Assembly: GCA_014529385.2 (NCBI GenBank)
Contig: CM043965.1
Span: forward strand, 60,659,433 to 60,723,432
DNA length: 64,000 nt
Source: Adiantum capillus-veneris
Lineage: Eukaryota > Streptophyta > Polypodiopsida > Polypodiales > Pteridaceae
Direction of reading: 5' to 3'
The notes beneath the pieces were generated by a model. The model saw only the letters and a program-made list of their open reading frames with translations. It was not told the DNA's origin and did no database searches. Each line of letters opens with the position of its first letter. The first letter of the stretch is position 1. Of this stretch, positions 54,978-64,000 are shown one piece after another. The translations under genes were made by a program, and so were the position numbers.

Positions 54978-56918
54978 ACTTTATGGATGGATATAGTGGG
55001 TACAACCAACTAAAGATCGCACCAAAATCTCGAGCAAAAACAAAATTCATCACTAAATGGGGATCTTTCATGTTTCATAATGCCATTTGGGTTATGTAAT
55101 GCTCCAGGAGCCTTTCAATGATGTATAATGAAAATCCTCAATGAGTTTTTGCATAAATTTTTGGCAATATTTGTGGATGACTTTACAATGTTCTCAATTG
55201 AAGACATGCATCTTCTATTTTTTGGAAACGGTATTTGTGAGATGCAGAGAGAAAAGGATTCGTCTCAATCCCTTCAAATCAGTGTTCATGGTCTAGAAGG
55301 GACAACTTTTGGGACATACAATGTCCAAAAATGGAATTGAAATGGATGAAGACAAATTCCAGTGTGTCCAGCAAAAGCGAGATCAGCAATGAATGTGTCA
55401 GAATTGAGTTCATTCTTGGGGTACATCGATTTTTTTTAGAAGATCTATTCATATGTTTGCAACAAAGGCCATTCCATTATATGTATTTACCCAGAAAGGA
55501 GTTAAGTTTGTTTGGACCCCAGAATGTGAAACGAGTTTCTAGTCTCTCAAGGAGGCCATTAGTATGAAGCCAATCCTTTTGGAAGCTAGATTGGGGATGT
55601 TATCTTCCATCTTTATATAGATGCTTCCGGTATGGCAATGAGGCTATTCTCACAAAACTTGATGGGAAAATGGATTACCTAGTATATTATTTTGGTCGAA
55701 GAGTTAGTACAACAAAGCAAGGTATTCCACAATCGAGAGAGATGCACTGGGAATGGTTTTTAATGCAACTAAATTTATGCATTATTTGTTGTGGAAGTTA
55801 TTTCACTTTTATGTGGACCGTCAGGCATTGCTCTTTTTTATTAGCAAAGTGGTGATTCAAGGATGACTAATCAGATGGATGATGTTTCTATTGGAATTTC
55901 AATTTAAGATTGTCCATAAGCCAAGGAAAACTCATTGTGGTGTTAATTTCATAGCCCAAAGTAGCGAGGGAATTTCAACTACATTATTAAGAGACGAACT
56001 AGCGGATGCTAAACTTGTCCAGACTATTGGCAACGGATGGGCTAGATCCAAAATGGCACGATGCATATGATTTTCTCTAGTATGGAGGTGTTCTAAAGGA
56101 TTGGTCTGAATCCAGCAAGGGCCATCAAAAGCTTGAAATTCACTGTTATATCTGGATCCTTGTACAAGTTGGGAATTCATGGAGTCTTGAGGAAATGTGT
56201 ATCAGTGTAAAGCAAAGTGAAATTAATCACTAAGGCTCACAGTGGCAGCTCGTGAGGACACTTTTCCATTGATATAAAAAGGTCTTGCAAGCAGGGTTAT
56301 GGTGGCAGAGCACGAAGTCAAAGGTCAAAGCCTTTTGCAAAACATGTGATATTTGTCACAGAATGGGCAGACCCATTGCAACAGACATGACACCTTTGAC
56401 CATAATACAACCATCAGGAATCTTCATGAAATGGGGTTTGGATTATATGGGACCGTCCAAGAAGGTCACTACCTGTTATGTGAGTAAATGGGTGGAAGCT
56501 AAGGCATTACCCAATAACTTAGCCAAGTTTACAACATGGTTTTTATATTAACACATTATAGTTGATATGGTTGTCCAATTGAGTCTATATCGTATTATTC
56601 CAGATCAAATGCACATGCTAAAAGTAGCAATAAGAGTATTAAGATAATTCTGACTATGATAGTTTAGAAGGAACCTCACACATTGGATGATAAGCTTCAA
56701 TAAACACTCTGGCCATATAGACACCATTCAACATGATGTATGATACTCAAGCAGTGTTACCCATGGAATTTATTGTCCCCACCCTTAGATTGGCTATAGA
56801 GCATGACATGGAGTACAACTCAACATTGAAGAAGAGATTAGATGAGTTAATTAAGTTGGATGAGATCAAACAAAGAGCAATGTTGGAACAAGAAGTAACA
56901 CAACAACGAAGGAAATAG
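54978..56918 (+). pseudogene. Family D pol relic in unit 2
   Basis: Lacks the RT N-terminus seen before unit 1 (VVVRKKNGKLR to REMYN) because the unit joint cuts in just before MDGYSGYNQ. FVDD box at about 55168-55190, RNase H remains at 55670-56070, integrase zinc finger at about 56330-56390, integrase C-terminal block at 56733-56918. Same stops and frameshifts as in unit 1. Confidence 0.85.
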
Positions 56919-59195
56919 CAAGGGAGTACAGAAAGGGTGATTTGGTTTTGCTATAAAGTTCTTTAATGGCACAATTAGATTGAAGGTTTGTGTGGACTAA
57001 TGATGTCAGGAATCTACAATGGGGCAAAGATCAAGTTGTATTATTCCAAACCAGAAGGACCTCTAGCACTAGATCCACAAGACAATCACATCTACTTTTG
57101 AAACTTCTTCACTCGATTTGTTCTTTATTGGACCAAAAGGGGTCAAATTAATGAAGGACATTCAACTAGAGAATGATCAAAGGGTCATCATATTCTAGGC
57201 TCGGCTATCAGATAATCAAAAGGCATTTGAAGTCCATAGCATTCACTAGTGGTGCATTAAAGAGTGCGTCTTTTTGGGTATCCCGCTAGAAATCATTATA
57301 AGTCAAGACCAATGCATGAATGCCACATCAATAACAGTTGTTATGCTCCCGAGGCATGGAAAGAGTGGAGCATTCATGGCTCAAATTAGAATAACTATGA
57401 GGAGAGTGGATGATCCCGCAAGCATTCCTTCACCCCTTGTGCTTACAGAGCTCGTTACTGCAAAATTTCCTAATGCAACATCTTTCCCTCCAACTGCTAC
57501 ATGCATGGAGATGCCTATGCACTCGTGGTTCCCTTCAACTTCATCATCAAGTGAGTTCTTCTTCTCTATCCAAACACTTTCATAGGGGTCAAACATGGTG
57601 AAATGGCACAATCACACAAGCTATGCAAGCTGTACTCAATGAGTAGAATCAAGCCATAGCCAACCTTAAGCATGGGCTAGTACTTGTAGAGCCTTGACTC
57701 ACAATGTCATATTAGCCGATTGGCAAATATGTATTCTAGGATAGGGAAAGGGAGCTCCTACAAAATTGAGGCATGATGGTGTTGCTGGAAGCTTTGAAAT
57801 TACCCATTGATTCAAATATCATGGTATAGGTGATCGACACATTTGAATTTTAAGACGTGCACAATAATAGTCAATGGCAAGAATCTTCAAATCACGATTA
57901 TGGCTATTTCATATATATCCAGAGATTATCATTTGACCCAAAGGCACAACCTTCTAGCGCTGACGGCCCAAACTAGAAAGAAGCGGAAAACAAAAGCCAA
58001 GGCATCCCCATCTCTGCCTTGGAGAATAGAGCAGTGCATCGATTTGCTACAAAGGCTATTGGTCTAAAAAATATCCCAAGCTTGTTTTGCAAATTTCACT
58101 GAATGAATGTGAGAAGTAATGGTGCGCTTCACAGACAATGCAATGGGAAATGAACAACAAAATGCCCATAAACCTTAGCTCCATACTATTTAGCAATGTA
58201 GTGTCTCAGACTGCCAAGGGTAAGACCCATAACCTTTTCAAAGCATGGTATATGTGGCAATACCTATACTAGGCAACAAGTCTTCCACCACATGTCAATG
58301 CGCAAAACATACTCTTGAAGTTGAGTGGGGCTGAAGTCCCTAAAGATTAGACCGTGAGTCTAGAGACCCAGCCAGAACAAACATATCTGGTTATAATAGG
58401 ACAAAAAGAGATCTAGAACAAGATGTAGTAGGGACATTTGAGCTGCCAACAAAAAGCAGAAACTCACTAAGGATTTTTATGATCATTTCAGTGCAAGAAC
58501 TAAGAAATTGGCAACAAATGTTGAAAAGACACCGGAGCCAACAACTGAATAGACAACAGACAATTCACGGGCAATGATTATTGTCCTTCCTAGTACAACA
58601 CTAGATATAACAACAGAACTTCAAAAAAGTCCAAAACAAAAGGCACTTATGAATGAACTACAATCATTGCATCGTCAAGAGACCAGTGGACATGTTACAA
58701 GCTCTTTAGAAGAATAGCCTAGTGGAAAATATGGTGATAGATTCATAAAAAAACTTTGGCAGTACCCTATAATGTCCCAATCCTGACATACCAAATTGAA
58801 AGAGCAGATGCTAAGACCATTACTAATGGGTGTGCTGCTACCATCCAAATGGGGTGGAACACCATAGTTAGTGCCACGAGTCAGATGATGGAAGCCCAGA
58901 GCTTCATCAAACAATCGGACTGTTACCCAGCTAGAGCAAGCACTCGAAAGAGAAATCATCAAATGAAAAAATTAAAGAAAGAAAATTATCCAGATAAAAG
59001 AATATCTCATTGAAGAACAATGTCAGGAGGAGCGTATGTACAGACCATTAAAAGCTCAAACAACAAGGGAACAAGCTGAAGTGTAAGGACATGGGTCCTA
59101 CGGACAAGGCCACCCGCACAGCCGGACAGTGTGTCCGCTAAGGGGGAGGCTATAAGATAGCACGGCTGGGTGGAGACTAGCACACCGCCCTTTCA
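56919..59195 (+). other. Unassigned 2.3 kb of unit 2
   Basis: Counterpart of 48809-51086; one substitution (about 57332) and one 1-bp deletion (about 58452) were spotted. Confidence 0.4.
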
Positions 59196-59196
59196 C

Positions 59197-59208
59197 TGGT
59201 ATCCGAGC
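59197..59208 (+). promoter_or_regulatory. Family C primer binding site (unit 2)
   Basis: TGGTATCCGAGC, as in unit 1. Confidence 0.65.
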
Positions 59209-59433
59209 TATTTTTGGGAAAAAGAAAAAGCGGGTTGCATGTGCATGTGACGTGCTACTTCTCTCCCACGATCTTCAGACAACGACGTCTTCGCTGTGGA
59301 GACAGGCAACGACAACCCCATCTACGCCCTCCATGGCGGGCGACCAAGGCAAACTCGACCGGCAACTCTACGACACCGAGGCTCCGAAGGCTTCGATTGG
59401 CTGCGCACATAGGAAGGCAACCCTTGCATGAAG

Positions 59434-59494
59434 GAGGGTTGAACCCACCCCATGAGGGTAAGAGGCCAACACTTTACCATGAAGCTATCGACCC
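59434..59494 (-). ncRNA. tRNA-like relic (unit 2)
   Basis: Same sequence as 51325-51385, including the A-box-like and B-box-like motifs. Confidence 0.35.
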
Positions 59495-59825
59495 TTGTTA
59501 CACAACAAGGAAAGATAGCATACTTGTGTGTGAAAAGAAAGATAGAACGAAAAGAAAAGCTTCAAACTTCAAGGAAGTAGTTTCACCCTTCCTTTTCACT
59601 TCTTGGAGGAAGACAAGTTTTCCTCAAATTATTTTTTCCTCAAGGAGGTAGCTTCAAAGTGAACAAAAGCTTTCACAAAACAACGAGTTTTTGTGAAGAA
59701 TCAACAAAGGTGTTCTTACGACGAACAAAAAATGAAGCGCTACAATTTCCGCAAGGCGAGGTTCGCATGCAACGCAAATTGCGGAGCATATAAAACACAA
59801 AGACTTCAATTCTACAAGGTACAAG

Positions 59826-61049
59826 TTGACTTTTTTTTTGCATGTAGATCAAAATCAGGGCACTAATATGCATGACGATGATGATCTAGGAGATCATGGC
59901 CTTGTGGATATGACTGCTTTCAAGACTTTGGAAAATTGCAAAAGCGTACTTGAATGCGACCTCTCCGCACTCAATGCAAATGTTACAAATCTTACGGAGC
60001 TACTTGTGAAATTTATGAATTCACGGATGGCTCAAGGAGCCACAAGTGGCATAGTTCAAGGGAACTAAGCTCGCACGACTCAACGAGTCCAAGAGACAAG
60101 TGCTTCAAAAGATGCAAAAGGTATCAATGCATTACTTAAGAATATCACCATTCCCGAGTTTCACGGGGAAGAGCACGATCGCAACAAGGATGCGGTCAAT
60201 AAGTTCTTACACAAATGGAGTGATATTCATAGATTGAGACACACCCCGGATATAAAAACAGCTACGGAAACAAGGCTATCTCTTAAAGGCAAGGCCTATA
60301 AGTGGTGGATGCCATTTCCAATAGATGCTCGTCCTCTGTCTTGGGTTGCGTTTCAAGCTTCTTTCTCCAAAGAGTTTTTGGACTCCAATGAAGAAGATAA
60401 GAATTGGTTAGCATGGGATGCATGCTGCATGTCTAACCTCTCTCTCACACAGTACCTTTCAAAGTATCGGAAAATCATTTTGAAACTAGAAGGTCTAGAT
60501 GAATTCCAAAAGATACGGGGTTTTAATAGGTGTCTTGACAAAGACTATCGTCTTCATGTCAAGACCAAACATCCAAAAACTTTGGAAGAAGCCATCAGTC
60601 ATGCCCAAAGATATGATGATGACCAAGAGAGGAAAGGAAATATTCCCTACTCTAAGAATAATTTTGCCAAGAGCAATGTGGCTAAGATCCAATGGTGAGG
60701 TAGATCTCTCATACGTTCCAAGAGGAATAAGAGACAATCTACCTCTCCATGCCCACAAGAAGCTAAGAAGCCTAAGCAATCACGAGATACTCCACGTGGG
60801 TCCCTCAGCACTGTTGATTTTGAGTGTGCAAAGAAACACAATTTGTGTTTTAGATGTCTTTCGGACCAACATAACAAGAAAGATTATCCTCTTTTACAAG
60901 GCAAAGAAAAGACCATGCACACGGTGCAACGCCTCACATTAGATTCATCTCCTAAATATTGTGATGTAGAGGTTCTTCATATGGAAGAAAAGCACAAGTG
61001 TTGTGTGCCTGCCTGCTTCAATGTGGCAGCCCACCTTTGGCCCCCATGA
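59826..61049 (+). pseudogene. Family C gag in unit 2
   Basis: Identical reading to the unit 1 copy, with the same TAA (about 60066) and TGA (about 60696) and the same Tyr in the zinc knuckle. A 1-bp insertion upstream (about 59529) lies in the leader. Confidence 0.85.
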
Positions 61050-62487
61050 TTTGATTTGCATGCATGGCACTATTAATGAACAATGTGTTCGTATTTTAGT
61101 GGATGATGGTGCAACTCATAACTTTTTGAACTATAAGGTAGTCAAGAAATTGAAGCTTACACAGACTCCCTGCTCCCACAAGTATGTGGTGGAGCAGATG
61201 TCTGGCAATGACAAAGAAGTATGGGACACGGTAGTTCAAGGAGTTGAGCTTATTGTTCAAGATCATACGATGACCCTTGACTTTCAAGCTACGAACATGG
61301 ACTGTGTTGATGTAGTTTTAGGACGAGAGTGGCTGCATGGTCTAGGAAACACATTGCACACTAGTTATGAACACAAATCCCTATCCTTTATGGCCAATGG
61401 TAAACATGTGCTTTTGCTTGGTGAGAAAAAAATATCATATGCACCTCTTATATGTACAGTTGAGCTTTCTATTTTGCAGAAATCAGATCTGATAGATGAA
61501 GTCTTTTTGTGTTACTGCTTGTCTCCAAGTCTTGTGAATTCTCAAGAGCAAAGTGCGGTGAATTCTAGTAATGGTATGAAAAGTGCAATGAATTCTAATG
61601 ATAAGCAAAGTGTTAACAAATCTAACGAGCAAAGTACTCTCAATTTTAATTCTATAGAGCAACGTGCAATTGTTGTAAAACAAACATTACAACAATTACA
61701 AGATTCTCTATCCTAGCATAACTCTAGTTTACTTTCTCCTTTTGCATGGTAAAAGCTGACTCACTTACTCATGGAGTATAGTGATGTATTCTCAAGTGAT
61801 TTACTGCCGGGTTTACCCCCTACACGTGATGTGCAACATGGCATAGATGTCTTGCCAGGCACTAAACCGATGAGTAAATCACCTTATCGTATGAGTGCTA
61901 AAGAATCCAAGGAGGTTGAGAGTCAGTTGGTTAACTACCTCACCCGTGGTTTCATTAGACCTAGTACTTCGCCTTGGGCATCACCAATTCTATTGGTAAA
62001 AAAGAAAGATGGTACTATGCGCATGTGCGTAGATTATCGCGGATTAAACGTCATAACCATCAAGAACAAGTATCCTCTGCCAAGAGTGGATGAGTTGTTT
62101 GATCAACTCCATGGGGCAAGATACTATACAAAGATAGATATTCGTTCAGGATACCAACAGGTGCGTATCCTTTTGCAAGATATCTCCAAAACTGCCTTTA
62201 GAACACGGTTTGGGCATTTTGAATTTTTGGTTATGCCTTTTAGTTTAACCAATGCTCCTGCTACATTTATGACACTCATGGATAGTGTCTTACGTCCCTA
62301 TCTTGAAAAATTTGTTGTGGTTTTCCTTGATGACATTCTCATTTATAGTAAGACTAAAGATGAACACATAGAACACTTACGATTAGTGTTCGAACAGCTA
62401 CGAGCTCACTCGATGTATGCTAACCAAAGCAGCTGTGATTTCTTTAAAACAGAGTCACATTACCTCTTTCATGTGATCTCTTGTTAG
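61003..62487 (+). pseudogene. Family C protease and RT in unit 2, truncated
   Basis: Same as 52893-54377: D-D-G protease triad, FLDD catalytic box (about 62323-62350), truncation after HVISC at the same base. Confidence 0.88.
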
Positions 62488-63089
62488 CGGCTGGACACAC
62501 CCTACGGAAAATGACTGCTCGACGGATTATTATTTTTTGTAATTATTCATTTATTGAGAGCACCCGACATTTCACCTTTGTAAATATTGGGGCTTTACAA
62601 AAGTTTCCAGATTGTATCCCAGTTTTGACATTTAGATTGAGTAGATGAAAATTGGAACATTAGGGTTTGAGATTGTAAGGTATTTATACCACTTTTTGAC
62701 CTTAATGAAAAACCTTTGTCATTTTAAAAAGTACTATCTATGAGTGAGCGTACTGTGTACGAGAGAGAGAGAGAGTGAGAGCTTCATCTTGACGCTACGC
62801 GCGCACCGGTGGTCGGAATTGAGTGCGAAGAAGTGCAGCGTGTTGCCCGCGACGAGAGCTACGCGCCAATACTTACATTGCAGGCGTACGGTCTGGCTTT
62901 GCGAGCTCGACCTACGAGCTTCATCAGGTGATTCGGTGAGCATACGTTATCCGTTTTCGCATTTCAACATATCCACGCGTTCGCATTGAGTAGAGCTACA
63001 CATTAGGCACTTTAGTTTTCTGAAACGACGACCTGCAAATTTCGGCCAGACATCCTACCTCTTTGAACAACTCTATCTTTCACATCGGG
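62488..63089. other. Unassigned tail of unit 2
   Basis: As 54378-54977, but the GA run is 2 bp longer (62761-62774). Confidence 0.4.
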
Positions 63090-64000
63090 ACTTTATGGAT
63101 GGATATAGTGGGTACAACCAACTAAAGATCGCACCAAAATCTCGAGCAAAAACAAAATTCATCACTAAATGGGGATCTTTCATGTTTCATAATGCCATTT
63201 GGGTTATGTAATGCTCCAGGAGCCTTTCAATGATGTATAATGAAAATCCTCAATGAGTTTTTGCATAAATTTTTGGCAATATTTGTGGATGACTTTACAA
63301 TGTTCTCAATTGAAGACATGCATCTTCTATTTTTTGGAAACGGTATTTGTGAGATGCAGAGAGAAAAGGATTCGTCTCAATCCCTTCAAATCAGTGTTCA
63401 TGGTCTAGAAGGGACAACTTTTGGGACATACAATGTCCAAAAATGGAATTGAAATGGATGAAGACAAATTCCAGTGTGTCCAGCAAAAGCGAGATCAGCA
63501 ATGAATGTGTCAGAATTGAGTTCATTCTTGGGGTACATCGATTTTTTTTAGAAGATCTATTCATATGTTTGCAACAAAGGCCATTCCATTATATGTATTT
63601 ACCCAGAAAGGAGTTAAGTTTGTTTGGACCCCAGAATGTGAAACGAGTTTCTAGTCTCTCAAGGAGGCCATTAGTATGAAGCCAATCCTTTTGGAAGCTA
63701 GATTGGGGATGTTATCTTCCATCTTTATATAGATGCTTCCGGTATGGCAATGAGGCTATTCTCACAAAACTTGATGGGAAAATGGATTACCTAGTATATT
63801 ATTTTGGTCGAAGAGTTAGTACAACAAAGCAAGGTATTCCACAATCGAGAGAGATGCACTGGGAATGGTTTTTAATGCAACTAAATTTATGCATTATTTG
63901 TTGTGGAAGTTATTTCACTTTTATGTGGACCGTCAGGCATTGCTCTTTTTTATTAGCAAAGTGGTGATTCAAGGATGACTAATCAGATGGATGATGTTTC
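63090..64000 (+). repeat. 8.11-kb tandem unit, copy 3 (cut by window end)
   Basis: Third unit starts with the same joint and runs to the window edge, covering the family D RT and RNase H relics (FVDD box near 63280-63300; YLVYYFGRRVS at 63785). It matches copy 2, not copy 1, at all diagnostic sites I checked. The array may extend further. Confidence 0.93.

Larger units (their letters stand above)
54978..63089 (+). repeat. 8.11-kb tandem unit, copy 2
   Basis: Length 8112 bp, same content and order as copy 1. The first 850 bp match copy 3 at every site where both differ from copy 1. The junction from copy 1 reads CACATCGGGACTTTATGG. Confidence 0.95.

Noticed and set aside
46870-63089. Array units as full retrotransposons in tandem sharing LTRs
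   Set aside because: The joints lie inside an RT relic and in unrelated sequence, not at LTR ends, and no LTR pair is present in a unit.

Overview
The window looks like an intergenic, repeat-filled stretch of a large land-plant nuclear genome. The reasons are plant-type LTR retrotransposons (primer sites for initiator-Met tRNA, a Ty3/gypsy chromovirus with a chromodomain), long microsatellites, and one host gene whose protein aligns by eye with plant XRCC3. The style (many decayed Ty3/gypsy families, long CT/GA runs, an apparently intronless repair gene) would suit a fern or other non-seed plant, but I cannot name the organism. Nothing bacterial (operons, ribosome binding sites, CRISPR) is present.

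Region by region. 1-4828: AT-rich, non-coding, with two diverged internal duplications. 4829-9600: two LTRs of one family (A) in opposite orientation around a truncated, minus-strand gag-protease-RT relic. 9601-14033: two copies of a GC-rich dispersed repeat, a minus-strand gag-like relic, and a 706-bp hAT-like MITE with an 8-bp target duplication. 14034-20652: low-complexity sequence, microsatellites, and a 3'-end fragment of the family seen later as E2. 20653-39955: a four-level nest. Outer element E0 holds E1 (21995-38337, target duplication TTCAT). The 3' LTR of E1 holds E2 (28119-38053, a chromovirus). The 5' LTR of E2 holds a solo LTR of family A (28259-29848, target duplication GTATG). 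39956-41645: an inverted 5' stub of a second E1-family copy. 41646-43983: decayed gag relic and unassigned DNA. 43984-44161: two pure poly-G tracts.

44842-46386 (minus strand) is the only host gene: an open, apparently intronless XRCC3-like RAD51 paralogue with two long insertions and an altered Walker A. About 275 bp upstream of its start begins a retrotransposon relic. From 46870 to the window end this becomes a tandem array of an 8.11-kb unit: two full copies and the start of a third. Each unit carries a decayed Ty3/gypsy RT-RNase H-integrase block (family D) and a better preserved gag-protease-RT block (family C) that ends abruptly inside RT.

No transposable element here looks intact. 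E2 has in-frame stops and a deletion, E1 lacks RT and integrase, and the array units lack the 3' half of family C. The only locus expected to make a host protein is the XRCC3-like gene. Assignments rest on reading motifs, terminal dinucleotides, target duplications and repeat alignments by eye; no database search was run.
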